Shown: positions 38,936 to 47,669, counted from the first letter of the stretch. The stretch is 64,000 nt of DNA from Vampirovibrio chlorellavorus (GCF_003149375.1 NZ_QFWH01000003.1:186001-250000), one strand, 5' to 3'. Program-made: numbers and translations. The notes: a model not told the origin generated them from the letters alone.

Positions 38936-41902
38936 TTAATCTTTTCGCAGTGAGAACAGTCGGCCCACGGCGGCCCAGAATTGCTCGTTGCGCTGCCACA
39001 GCCAGGTCCAGTAGCGTTTGATATTGGCCACAACACCGGCGTTGTTCTCCACGGGCCCTGGGCTTGGACGGGTCTGCACGTACTGGGGCTCAGCCGGTGT
39101 CGGTGGGTTTAAGGCCGCCCGGAAGGCGTTGAGTTCATTCGTGTGTTGTTCGCGGATTTTGGCGTCCACACGGTTGGATTCCAGGGCGGGCAGGTAGTAA
39201 TTCTGGATAATTTTTTCCCAGCTATGCTCGGTGTCCACATACTTGATGGCATTAATGCGGGTTTCTGTATCTTTCCCGCTCTTCAGCAACTCAAATCCGC
39301 GATAGAAAGCGTCGGTCAGCTTGTCGGCGGCTTTCTGATTGATTTCATCATTTGGCTGAATGATCGTAAGAACTTTGTTGTACTGGGTTTCCAGATCCTG
39401 AGGGTTTTCTTTCAGCAGGCGGTGGGCGTCCCGGATTTCCTGGGCATGCTCGGAAAATTTGCCGTTCTTAATTTTATTGCTTAACTGATCTCGTTTCTCT
39501 TCCATGGCCTTTTTGCGCTGGGGAGAAGCGGTGGGATCTGCCTCCAGCCGAGCCAGGGCGTCCTGGAAATCTTTTCGTTGAATCTCAAAACTTTTCAGTT
39601 TGTAATCCAGGGTGTTGGCCAGCCCTTCCATTTTGCCCAGCAGGGCCACAAATGCCTTTTGCTCCGCCGCCTTCAGCTTGGCTTCTTCTTTGGCGTCGGG
39701 CTTGCTTTTCAAGGCTTCCAGCGCCGACCGGTTTGTGACCAACGCTGCCTTCAACCGCTCCAGATGCTCATAATCCTGCCGATCATCGATGTACTCCTTG
39801 TACTGATCGATGTCTAACGGATCCATCAAAAAACCGTTTTGGGGCTTATCCCAGACCGGTTCCCATTCTTCTCCGGCGGCGCGGGCTTTCTCTTTCAGTT
39901 TGGCGTTCATGTCCGGTTCGCTAACCGTGGTGCGCAAGCCATCCACCCCATGCACCACCGGCAGGGAACCCATTTTCATGGCCTCCAGCTGGGTCAGGCC
40001 GTAGGGTTCGTATAAGCTGGGCAGGGCTGTGAAATCGGCCCCGGCGTTGATCTGCTTGACCTCATCCTGGGTGGCGAACACGTTGGGGATGTACACCCGA
40101 TTCTCACCAGAATTGGTGTTGTATTTTTTGTTAACGCCCTCGATCCACTTAATGATTTCTGGATCCGTGGTATCCCCCACCATGACCACCTGAACATCGG
40201 GGTTATTGGCCAGCAGGGTGTCCACGCTTTTCATGAATACGTACACGTTCTTCTGGCGAGGATCCAGCCGGGCGGCCCAGGCAATAATAGGGGCATTGGT
40301 ATCCTGCTTGAGGCCCAGCTTTTTTTGCAGGGCCATTTTATTGGCCCTTTTAAACGCCTGCATTTGTTCGGCCGTGGGTAGTGTTTCGCCCGGATGGACT
40401 TCCAGCTTCTGGAATTTATACGGCTGATTGTCCTTGGCGGTGCGCCCCGCTTCCGCTGCCGTGATTTGGGTGGTGATTTTTTTCAGATTCTTTTCAGCGT
40501 TATTCCAGGCTTCTTTGGCCAGTTCGGTTTGGGCCGGGTCATTTTGCTGCTGGATGGTTTCGAATTTCTCTTTCAGCGTTTCGACTTCTGTTTCCAGTTT
40601 GGCCTTTTTAGCCACCGCGTTTTGGTGCCACTCGTCATACCCTTCTTCCAGGCACCTGGGGGCTTGCGGGCCAGAGGCGGTGTAATCCGAGCTGAGGCCG
40701 TGGTGCAGGTTGTAAGTGCGCTGGTCCTCGCTTTTTTGGCGCAAGGTACTGATAAAAGGCGCGCCGTTGGGCAGGGTGCTTTCCAGCATGGTGCGCTTGA
40801 AGTTGTTGTTCACCCAAATGGAATCGGCGGGTTCAATGCCCGCGTTCAGGGCGGAAAAAGTGCGTTCCTGATCAAACAGGCGGTTCGGGGTGAGCAGACC
40901 CGCCCGGTGGGCCACGTGAGGGGCCTGTTCCTTATCGAACATGTTATGCACCACAAAGTGCTTGCGGGTATAGGGATCGTCCGCCAATTCGTTGTTGACC
41001 GGGCCGGTCAGCCAGTCGTGGGCGATCACAAAGTCAATGCTCTTGCGGAAGTCTTTGCCCTTGGGCACTTCCACGCCCTCCAGGACCGGGAACTCCGCCG
41101 GTTTATGAAGGTTGTTGAAGCGCTTCAATCGGGCGGCCCGAGGGTCGGGGTTGTTGCCATCCAGCAGGGGCACCAATTCGCTGGCCGCCCGGTTGAACAG
41201 CATAACCTTGTCAAATTCGCCCGCTTCCGGGGTGTAGGTGTAATCGGACAATCCTTTTTCCGTCTCAAGGCCGTATTTGTTTTTCCCGATGAAGTAGTTG
41301 TCGTTGCGCAGGGCGTACACCCAGTTGCCTACTCGCTTTTCTTCCGGCTGGGTGTGGTTGAATTCCTCAAAGCCGGTGGCGCTCTCAAATTTTTGCAGCA
41401 CTTCCAGCTTGATGGTGCGGTGATCGTCTGTCTTGTAGGACAAAAAAGTGCCGGTGGGTTGAAATAAATCCGCCTCGGAAACGGTCTTGTCGCCTTTGGC
41501 AATTTTGTCCCGGATTTCCTGATCGACCTTGCGGTGCGCTTTCATGTAGGGGACGATAATGCGCAAGTCCTTTTTGTGGGTGAATTGGGCAAAGGCCTCC
41601 GGGATGGTTTTGGACACTTCGCCCAGCCCGCCCACCTTGGCCGGAATACGTTCGGTGGTGATCCACACCCCGTTTTGGGGCTGATGATCAATGTTGCCCC
41701 GGGAAGGAATGCTGGCGGAGCCGAAGCGGATTTTCAGGCGATCCGACGGGCCTTGCAGGCCGGGAGTCAAGGTACCCATTCCGATACCGGTATTTGCAGG
41801 GTGGGCCGTTTGGGTTGAAGGGGCTACACTGGCCGCTCCGAAACGAACCTGCCGCCGTGGGTCAGGATACAACTGGGGACGGTTTTGTATGGTGTAGGAC
41901 AT
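38936..41902 (-). CDS. GT5 glycogen/starch synthase, extended with coiled coils
   Basis: Transfers glucose from ADP- or UDP-glucose to alpha-1,4-glucan. 988 residues, about double E. coli GlgA (477). The N-terminal ~70 residues are low-complexity with a repeated motif, QVRFGAAS (20-22) and KIRFGSAS (59-61). The catalytic part starts at ITTERIPAKVGGLGEV (K89, the K-x-G-G-L sugar-nucleotide motif). It continues with IDFVIAHDWLTG and PSLYEPYGLTQLEAMKMG (catalytic Glu 632). Between K89 and E632 about 180 residues are added, including a coiled coil (KLETEVETLKEKFETIQQQN). A ~250-residue coiled-coil tail follows the second Rossmann domain. The ribosome-binding site is weak. Donor specificity cannot be read from sequence. 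Confidence 0.85.
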   Translation of the reverse strand: MSYTIQNRPQLYPDPRRQVRFGAASVAPSTQTAHPANTGIGMGTLTPGLQGPSDRLKIRFGSASIPSRGNIDHQPQNGVWITTERIPAKVGGLGEVSKTIPEAFAQFTHKKDLRIIVPYMKAHRKVDQEIRDKIAKGDKTVSEADLFQPTGTFLSYKTDDHRTIKLEVLQKFESATGFEEFNHTQPEEKRVGNWVYALRNDNYFIGKNKYGLETEKGLSDYTYTPEAGEFDKVMLFNRAASELVPLLDGNNPDPRAARLKRFNNLHKPAEFPVLEGVEVPKGKDFRKSIDFVIAHDWLTGPVNNELADDPYTRKHFVVHNMFDKEQAPHVAHRAGLLTPNRLFDQERTFSALNAGIEPADSIWVNNNFKRTMLESTLPNGAPFISTLRQKSEDQRTYNLHHGLSSDYTASGPQAPRCLEEGYDEWHQNAVAKKAKLETEVETLKEKFETIQQQNDPAQTELAKEAWNNAEKNLKKITTQITAAEAGRTAKDNQPYKFQKLEVHPGETLPTAEQMQAFKRANKMALQKKLGLKQDTNAPIIAWAARLDPRQKNVYVFMKSVDTLLANNPDVQVVMVGDTTDPEIIKWIEGVNKKYNTNSGENRVYIPNVFATQDEVKQINAGADFTALPSLYEPYGLTQLEAMKMGSLPVVHGVDGLRTTVSEPDMNAKLKEKARAAGEEWEPVWDKPQNGFLMDPLDIDQYKEYIDDRQDYEHLERLKAALVTNRSALEALKSKPDAKEEAKLKAAEQKAFVALLGKMEGLANTLDYKLKSFEIQRKDFQDALARLEADPTASPQRKKAMEEKRDQLSNKIKNGKFSEHAQEIRDAHRLLKENPQDLETQYNKVLTIIQPNDEINQKAADKLTDAFYRGFELLKSGKDTETRINAIKYVDTEHSWEKIIQNYYLPALESNRVDAKIREQHTNELNAFRAALNPPTPAEPQYVQTRPSPGPVENNAGVVANIKRYWTWLWQRNEQFWAAVGRLFSLRKD

Positions 41903-41964
41903 TGGATAAAATACCCCTGTGCCTTTCTTCCTGTGGATGAGATTGAAAAGCTAAGAATGAAAAG

Positions 41965-41978
41965 AACGCTGAAGCGTT
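41965..41978. promoter_or_regulatory. Perfect 14-bp palindrome upstream of glycogen synthase
   Basis: AACGCT-GA-AGCGTT lies 63-76 bp upstream of the GT5 start, followed at 41982-41998 by a second inverted repeat (ATTGC/GCAAT). Probably an operator; the regulator is unknown. Confidence 0.35.
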
Positions 41979-42102
41979 GAAATTGCTTATTGGCAATTAA
42001 AAAATCAGACCCATCAATTGCAGATTATTAACGCACAAAGGCGGCTCTGTGCCAAGCGGCTCTGACGCATGACAGGCATGGGTTTTAACGTTTTGGTGAC
42101 TG

Positions 42103-42142
42103 TACAAAAAGAACAGCCCCGAACGACGAATTTCGGGGCTGT
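42103..42142 (-). terminator. Rho-independent terminator of TPR gene
   Basis: An 11-bp perfect stem ACAGCCCCGAA/TTCGGGGCTGT (42113-42123, 42132-42142) is followed on the minus strand by TTCTTTTT. It ends about 25 bp past the TPR-protein stop. Confidence 0.9.
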
Positions 42143-42167
42143 AAGGGTTGGCGTGCAAAGTCTGGCT

Positions 42168-44153
42168 TTAGTATTGCGCCGTTTTGGCCGGGGTGTTCAG
42201 TTGCAAGGGCGCGGCCTGAGTGTTGGTGGCCGGTGCGCTGTAAGGCATGCTGGCCCCGCCTTGCGGCTGCGGAGAACCGCTTTGCTTCAGGGCCATTTCC
42301 TGAGCCTTTTCTTGCAGTTTGGCGATTTTTTTCAGGTACCCTTCGCGCTCTTTCACCGGCAAGTCCGGGGATAAGCCCAGATAGAACTGGTAAGAGCGGG
42401 CGGCCAGATTGTATTCCTTGGTTTTTTCATACAACTTGGCCAGCTCCAGACGGGCTTCCGGCTGACGGGGGTTTTGGGACAAGGTGTCCTCGTAAAAATC
42501 GATGGAGCTTTCCTTGCCGGTGCGCCGCCAGGTGTTGAGGGCTTTGGCTGTACGCAGGGCTTTCTGGGACTCCGCCTCGGCTTTCTCAATCCGATCGATA
42601 CCCCGCTGGGCTTTCAGGTTACCCGGTTCGGCAGCCAGGGCGGCCCGGTAGGCGTCCTTGGCCCGGGGCAGATCCCCGTTCACCTTCAGGGTGTCGCCGA
42701 TGATCAGCAATTGGTCTGAATTGCCCGACGCCCGCTGCATCAGCCCGTTAAAGACCTGATCGGCTTCCTGATAACGTCCCAGCGACAGGTAGGCTTCTCC
42801 CTGGGCCATGGCTTCCGCGTCGTTTCGGGGGGACCGGCTGACCAGCGTGTTCAGCTCGGCTTCGGTCATGGCCGGTTTGCCAGCCAGTTGACTAATGCGC
42901 AGGTTGGCCAGGTGCAGGCGCAGGTCGCCCGGATTCATGCGCAGGGCTTCCTGAATGGACTGCTCGGCGTTCAGCAAATCGCTGTCGGCGCCCATGGTCT
43001 GGCTCCAGTTGGCCTGTTTTTGGGCAATGACCGTCAGGGCTTGGGAAATGCCGTTAATGGCATCGGCGTCCTGCGGGTTCTGCTTCAGGGATTCCTTGTA
43101 GTATTGCAGGGCCTGATCCGGCTTGTCCACAGTCAGGGCCAGGCGCCCCAGCCGGTTGCGACCTGCCGAGAAGTTGGGATTGACGTTGATGGCGCTGCGC
43201 AACTCGGACATGGCCAATTCGCCATCGCCCCGGCTGTCAAAAATATCGGAAATGGCCACATACGCTGGCATAAAGGCGGGGTTGGCCTGAATGGCCTTGC
43301 GGTAGTTGGCAATGGCCGCCGAGGTATTGCCCTGGGCCTGATAGGCGTCGGCCATTTTGGACATGACTGAGGCGTTGCCCTGATTCAGGGACAGGGCCGT
43401 GTTCAGGGATTTTAAGGCTTGGTGCGTGTCTCCGCTTTGCAAATAGGCTTCACCCAGCCGGTAGTGGGCCATGTAGTTTTTACTGTTTAGTTTAATGGCC
43501 CGTTGGAACTGTTGTTTGGCCCCGTTCACATCGCCGGAACTCAGGCGCATGATGCCTTCGTTCAGGATGGCTTCCGCAAAGCGGGGGTCCAGTTCCAGTG
43601 CTTTCTGAAACTCGCTTTGGGCCTCGGCGTTGCGTCCCATAAAGCGATAGGTTACCCCCAGCTGGTTGTGTGCTTCCGGGGAGCGGGGATTGGCTGCCAC
43701 GGCCTTTTGCAATTCACTGGCGGATTTGGCCAGTAGCTCATCCCGTTGACCCCGGTAGGTCATATCCAGCGAAGCGGTCTGGTTGCGGTACACAATCCCC
43801 AATGCGGTGCGGGCGGTGGCGTTATTGGGCGATTTGGCCAGCACCATGTTGGCGTTTTTCTCGGCGGCACCCAGTTTGAAGAGTTCCGCCTGGGCATTGG
43901 ACAAGGCCGCCCGGGCGGCGATGTTTTTAGGGTTGGCCTGTAACAGTTTGGTGTAACGGGCCTCCGCAGCCTGGTAGGCTCCGGTTTGCAGGTAGGCATC
44001 CGCATTTTGCGGATTATTGTAGGAATAGGAGGTTCCTGCCTTGTAAACCCGAGAGGCTGCTTCTGCCCCCAGGTTCGGGGTGACCAAGGCGGTCAGGGTT
44101 AACAGACTTACGCCACAGGCTATTGCCCACGCTCGGCTTGATTGAATCCTCAT
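42168..44153 (-). CDS. Exported TPR-repeat protein
   Basis: Large scaffold or adaptor protein. The ATG at 44153 opens a signal peptide (MRIQSSRAWAIACGVSLL, then TLTALVTPNLGAEA); GGAGAG lies about 11 nt upstream. The 661 residues then consist of roughly 14-15 tetratricopeptide units from residue ~45 to ~620. Clear examples are AYQAAEARYTKLLQANPKNI, AEAQSEFQKALELDPRFAEA, GDTHQALKSLNTALSLNQGN and NTSAAIANYRKAIQANPAFM. The C-terminal ~50 residues are Gln/Pro/Ala-rich and disordered. It is presumably periplasmic and involved in protein-protein contacts, but its partner is not shown. It is divergent from the response regulator at 44519. Confidence 0.88.
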   Translation of the reverse strand: MRIQSSRAWAIACGVSLLTLTALVTPNLGAEAASRVYKAGTSYSYNNPQNADAYLQTGAYQAAEARYTKLLQANPKNIAARAALSNAQAELFKLGAAEKNANMVLAKSPNNATARTALGIVYRNQTASLDMTYRGQRDELLAKSASELQKAVAANPRSPEAHNQLGVTYRFMGRNAEAQSEFQKALELDPRFAEAILNEGIMRLSSGDVNGAKQQFQRAIKLNSKNYMAHYRLGEAYLQSGDTHQALKSLNTALSLNQGNASVMSKMADAYQAQGNTSAAIANYRKAIQANPAFMPAYVAISDIFDSRGDGELAMSELRSAINVNPNFSAGRNRLGRLALTVDKPDQALQYYKESLKQNPQDADAINGISQALTVIAQKQANWSQTMGADSDLLNAEQSIQEALRMNPGDLRLHLANLRISQLAGKPAMTEAELNTLVSRSPRNDAEAMAQGEAYLSLGRYQEADQVFNGLMQRASGNSDQLLIIGDTLKVNGDLPRAKDAYRAALAAEPGNLKAQRGIDRIEKAEAESQKALRTAKALNTWRRTGKESSIDFYEDTLSQNPRQPEARLELAKLYEKTKEYNLAARSYQFYLGLSPDLPVKEREGYLKKIAKLQEKAQEMALKQSGSPQPQGGASMPYSAPATNTQAAPLQLNTPAKTAQY

Positions 44154-44401
44154 AAAATCAGGGCTCTCCACTCAACAATGTATTTTCATTGGCATCATAG
44201 CGAAATAGCAGTCCTGAATACATCCCTCTACAGTGTAATTGTCCGGCTTTTGGCATGCGGGTACCCTTCCGGAGCCTTTTTGGCATGGGATAGGGATGAG
44301 ACTGATTACCCACGCGTTACCCATCCATAGATGAGCCGATTAACTGTTTGGGTTACCCAGGGCTACACAAGGATAAGAAAGTCCTCTGCCTAACTAGCTA
44401 C

Positions 44402-44430
44402 TTAGCAATCCATCAGGCTTTCCCTATAAT
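44402..44430 (+). promoter_or_regulatory. Probable promoter of response regulator gene
   Basis: TTAGCA (44402-44407), a 17-bp spacer and a perfect TATAAT (44425-44430), about 90 bp upstream of the start at 44519. The 44154-44518 gap between the divergent genes shows nothing else clear. Confidence 0.5.
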
Positions 44431-44518
44431 TCGGCCATCGTCTCGGATTGACGTTTGTGAAGGGTTATTCAACCAAACAGGTTAGCGTTGAAAAGATAAT
44501 ATCGAGGTTAGACCGATA

Positions 44519-45193
44519 ATGATTGACAATTTAAAGCGGGAAAGCGAAGGAAAACATCGATTGGTAATAGTGGAAGATTATAAACTGGTTCGCATTGGTC
44601 TGAGGATGGTGTTGAATGCCGATCCGGACTTGCAGGTGGTTGGGGAAGGCGACAGCGGGGAGCAGGCTTTGGCCTTGCTGAAAACCATGACGCCCGACCT
44701 GATTTTACTGGATTTGGGCTTGCCCGATATGGACGGTTTTCAGCTGATTCAGGAAATCCGGCGGTTTAACCGGACTTCCAAAATCCTGATACTCAGTTCC
44801 CAAGAGGCGGAAGAGCCGGTCTTGAAGGCTTTGGCCATCGGGGTGAACGCCTATTGCCTGAAAGACATTCTTTCCCAGCGGCTGGTGGAAGTGGTGAAAA
44901 TGGTCTGCGGCGGGGCCATCTGGCTAGACCCCCGGGTAGCCTCCAGAGCGTTGCAGCGCTTTTCTCAGGAGGCCAACCAGCATGCCCTGGGTTCCGCGGC
45001 CACCCTCAGCGAACCGGAACGGGAAATCCTGCGCCTGATCGTGGAAGGGGTCAGTCATGTGCATATCGCCCAGGCGCTGGATTTAAACCCTTCAAACCTG
45101 AAGCGTTATTTGGGTAGTATTTTACAAAAGTTATCCGCCTTTGAGGGCATACACGCCACCCCGTGCGCCCGCAATTACGCCACCCTGTGCTAA
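44519..45193 (+). CDS. NarL/FixJ-type response regulator with atypical DNA-binding domain
   Basis: Two-component regulator. The receiver domain is intact: LVIVEDYKLVRIGLRMVL (acidic pair), LILLDLGLPDMDG with the phospho-accepting Asp, LILSS (Thr/Ser switch) and YCLKD (Lys). The C-terminal LuxR-type HTH begins normally (LSEPEREILRLIVEGVSHVH) but is divergent where the recognition helix should be (LDLNPSNLKRYLGSILQKLS). It ends in an unusual Cys-containing tail (ATPCARNYATLC) without the usual final helix. No kinase is adjacent. It is clearly related to the regulator at 54410: YC(L/M)KDI and GAIWLDP are shared. Confidence 0.88.
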   Translation: MIDNLKRESEGKHRLVIVEDYKLVRIGLRMVLNADPDLQVVGEGDSGEQALALLKTMTPDLILLDLGLPDMDGFQLIQEIRRFNRTSKILILSSQEAEEPVLKALAIGVNAYCLKDILSQRLVEVVKMVCGGAIWLDPRVASRALQRFSQEANQHALGSAATLSEPEREILRLIVEGVSHVHIAQALDLNPSNLKRYLGSILQKLSAFEGIHATPCARNYATLC

Positions 45194-45506
45194 TTAATCG
45201 AAGGGGGGATAAGGCTTCGCTATGGCAGAGGCTCCGTTCATCGCCGGATGAAGGGAGCTTTTGTCTTTTGGTAACCCTGTCGTTCAAGGTCGGCGTGGAA
45301 CCGGATAACCGGTGTAAGACTCGATAAGATAAAAAGAGATAAAAGACTGCATATCAATGGCTGGGTATAACGATGGGAAGAACGCCTTTTTGCCGTTTAA
45401 TTGCGCCCTGAGTGAATTGAGCCTGATGAATGAGGCCACTCACAATCTTGCCAAATGCCATAAGAACCCCATTCCAAAAGAAGCCTATTCAAAAAGTTCG
45501 TACAAT

Positions 45507-45540
45507 TCAAAAAGCCTGCCCTCAACAGAAGGCAGGCTTT
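45507..45540 (-). terminator. Rho-independent terminator of HU gene
   Basis: A 10-bp perfect stem AAAGCCTGCC/GGCAGGCTTT (45511-45520, 45531-45540) is followed on the minus strand by a short T-run, about 20 bp past the HU stop. Confidence 0.85.
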
Positions 45541-45562
45541 AAGACTTTAGCAGAAACCGTGC

Positions 45563-45841
45563 TTATTTCTTGGCAACGAGTTCTTTGAACTTTTTACCAG
45601 CAGAGAAAGCGGGAACGGTTTTCGCCGGGATTTTCAGCTCTTTGCCGGTTTGAGGGTTACGGCCGGTACGAGCAGCGCGCTTGCGGGGCTCGAAGGTGCC
45701 GAAGCCAATCAGGGTTACTTTTTTGCCTTTGGCAACGGTTTTGACAATGGTTTCTACGATGGAAGCCAAGGTCTCATCCACTTGCTTCTGAGACACTTTG
45801 GTCTTTTTTGCGACTTCTTGTACTAATTCTTCTTTATTCAT
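45563..45841 (-). CDS. HU-family DNA-binding protein
   Basis: Small nucleoid protein that bends DNA. ATG 45841 gives 92 residues (MNKEELVQEVAKKTKVSQKQ); GAGGAG lies 11 nt upstream. The signature GFGTFEPRKRAARTGRNPQT and the beta-arm with Pro (ELKIPAKTVPAFSAGKKFKE) are complete. Members of this length are usually homodimers. It is a monocistronic unit with a good promoter (45877-45904) and a strong terminator. Confidence 0.97.
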   Translation of the reverse strand: MNKEELVQEVAKKTKVSQKQVDETLASIVETIVKTVAKGKKVTLIGFGTFEPRKRAARTGRNPQTGKELKIPAKTVPAFSAGKKFKELVAKK

Positions 45842-45876
45842 GGGAAACACAACTCCTCAGATTTAATTACACCCTT

Positions 45877-45904
45877 ATTATAGGGGTTGTTTAACCAAAG
45901 GCAA
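45877..45904 (-). promoter_or_regulatory. Promoter of HU gene
   Basis: On the minus strand TTGCCT (45904-45899), a 16-bp spacer and a perfect TATAAT (45882-45877), about 35 bp before the start codon. Confidence 0.6.
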
Positions 45905-46822
45905 GTAGATCTTTTGCGACTTCATGCGTGTTCTACGGATGTAGAATACTTGGATGGCAAGCCTACCCCTTACCTTGGGGACTTGAAAGCGTGATAGGCA
46001 AAGGCCACTTTTCAAAGCCTGTCTGTGTTTTGGCGTATCCCTCTTCTGGCTGTAGCTTCACAGGATGAGCTTGGTGTGAGGCCCACACCATTCAGGTTTT
46101 TGCTAAGTTTAGAATGCAAATTCCAGTTTTGATTCCTGCCCGCTCTGTAGATGTGGGGCGTTTCTCAGGTGGGGAGAGGCTGGCTGCTCTCCACCCGGTT
46201 TTTGCTTTGGGGCCTTTTAAACGACAAAAACACCAGAGTGGTTCTGGTGTTTTTGTGGCGCTGCTTTGGTGGGGCGCTCGATTCAGCGCCGCCATTGCCC
46301 TGACGGAGCATTTACAGACCGGGGTAAGCCCTTGTCTGCCAATGTCCGTCGCTGGAGAAGCTACAAAAAGGGTGATGGCGATTTCGTGATCAGTCTTCAA
46401 CCGCCTTAACCAGTTCTTATTATGCGACTGGGGGTGCAATGAAATAACTGCCTGTAAGAATAAAAAAACATATATAAGGTGGCTAATCGAAATCATGCCG
46501 AAGTAGACAGTGGGCGGATGGCTGTTTTTGTGACAGTGGACATCAAGCCTGTCTTTGCCGGGCGTTCTGTTTGCTGCCCTGGCGCTGGCGTGGATACTGG
46601 GCCAGTCCTGCCCGGTGGTGAACCTGAGATGATCACCGATTGGGGGGGGGCTTCTCACGCGTGTGATGATCTCTTGTCTGGGGTCGGGGTATGATGTGGG
46701 GTATGATAAGGTACAGGTGCAGCTTCGTCGCGTGGAATTGACGCACAGAATCGTTGCACGGTTCCCGTCCTGATTTCCATTCCGTATTGAGCGTATCAGG
46801 CAACTGCGAGAGGTATCCCCTT
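45905..46822. other. ~900-bp non-coding region
   Basis: No reading frame here looks like a gene: those present lack ribosome-binding sites and have random composition. The only clear signal is a strong bidirectional hairpin at 46226-46254. A TATATA box at 46471-46476 on the minus strand could start a ~230-nt transcript ending at that hairpin. A GGCGCT/AGCGCC hairpin lies at 46274-46291. The sequence does not match tmRNA, RNase P RNA or SRP RNA by eye. Confidence 0.4.
46226..46254. terminator. Strong bidirectional terminator in non-coding region
   Basis: A 12-bp perfect stem (46226-46237 with 46243-46254; AAAAACACCAGA and its complement) has a 5-nt loop and T-runs on both strands. No protein gene ends nearby, so it may close a small RNA transcript. 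Confidence 0.7.
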
Positions 46823-47356
46823 ATGAATATTCCGGCGTATTACCGCGCTTTTTATCGTCTTTACCTGCGTTTTTCCATCGTTATGATGATTGCGGCCCTG
46901 TTGATGGGGATTTTGTTTCAGGAGTCCTCCAAAAAGGCCCCCATCTCTGAAATGCTGCCAGCCGGGGCGCACCTGGAATCTGTGTTTGGCCTGTCTTTGG
47001 TGCATGGACACACCTTTCTGATTGGGGCGCTGATCCCCCTGGCCGTGACCTGGATGTTGTTTCTGGGCTTGCAGATGGGCTTTGCGCCACTCTCGGAAAA
47101 AACCTTGCGCTGGACCAGTCGGCTTTACTTGCCCAGTTCCGTGGTAGCGGTCTTGTTAATGCTGTACAAAGGCTACCACTTCCTGCTGGGGGTCCGTAGC
47201 GGAATTCTGGATTTGGCCGCCCTGAACACCTCCCTGTTTTTGGGTAGCCATGCCCTGAGGGCCTCGGTTTACGGCTTAACCCACACCGCCATGGCGGTGG
47301 GCTTGTCAATTGTGCTGATTGCCTTTTGGAAAAGCATGAACAAGTCCCAGGCATAA
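46823..47356 (+). CDS. Four-TM membrane protein, DUF2871-like
   Basis: Small integral membrane protein of unknown function. ATG 46823 follows AGAGG by 10 nt and gives 177 residues. Four hydrophobic helices are visible: FSIVMMIAALLMGILFQ, LIGALIPLAVTWMLFLGL, LYLPSSVVAVLLMLYKGYHF and THTAMAVGLSIVLIAFW. A conserved-looking LVHGHTFLIG leads into TM2. The pattern recalls DUF2871 proteins, but that call is by eye only. The C-terminus is short and basic. Confidence 0.65.
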   Translation: MNIPAYYRAFYRLYLRFSIVMMIAALLMGILFQESSKKAPISEMLPAGAHLESVFGLSLVHGHTFLIGALIPLAVTWMLFLGLQMGFAPLSEKTLRWTSRLYLPSSVVAVLLMLYKGYHFLLGVRSGILDLAALNTSLFLGSHALRASVYGLTHTAMAVGLSIVLIAFWKSMNKSQA

Positions 47357-47411
47357 GTCTCAGAAATCAGCCCCGAAGCAATTAGCCTCAGGCAGGCGTC
47401 CATCCGGTTGT

Positions 47412-47669
47412 CTAGCTGGGGGCGGATGGGCTGGTAGCGGTCTGGTTCTCATCGGCACTGAGCGTTTTGATGGCGTTATTGATCAATGCCTCCGCTTCCG
47501 CCTGTCTGGAGGTTTTGCTTTCCAGTCGGCTCAGTTGCAGGCTGGCGGTTTGCAATGCCTGCAAAGCGGCCAGGCGATGCGATTTCTGGGATTGTCCGGC
47601 GAAACTGGCCCCAATGCTGATGATTAGCAGTAAAGCGGTCAGTAACAGGTATACCCGTTTAGAAATCAT
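47412..47669 (-). CDS. Small exported protein of unknown function
   Basis: 85 residues from ATG 47669 (MISKRVYLLLTALLLIISIG); GGGGAG lies upstream. After the signal sequence or membrane anchor there is one charged amphipathic helix (LAALQALQTASLQLSRLESK) and an Ala/Glu-rich second helix, ending in a Ser/Pro tail. No family recognised. It converges on the DUF2871-like gene. Confidence 0.5.
   Translation of the reverse strand: MISKRVYLLLTALLLIISIGASFAGQSQKSHRLAALQALQTASLQLSRLESKTSRQAEAEALINNAIKTLSADENQTATSPSAPS

Noticed and set aside
45357-45542. 61-codon reading frame on the plus strand
   Set aside because: It ends inside the HU terminator hairpin and has no ribosome-binding site.
45905-46480. 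Possible tmRNA, 6S or RNase P RNA
   Set aside because: None of the conserved core sequences of these RNAs could be found on either strand by eye.
46092-46658. 188-codon reading frame on the minus strand
   Set aside because: It runs through a strong terminator hairpin, lacks a ribosome-binding site and has random composition.
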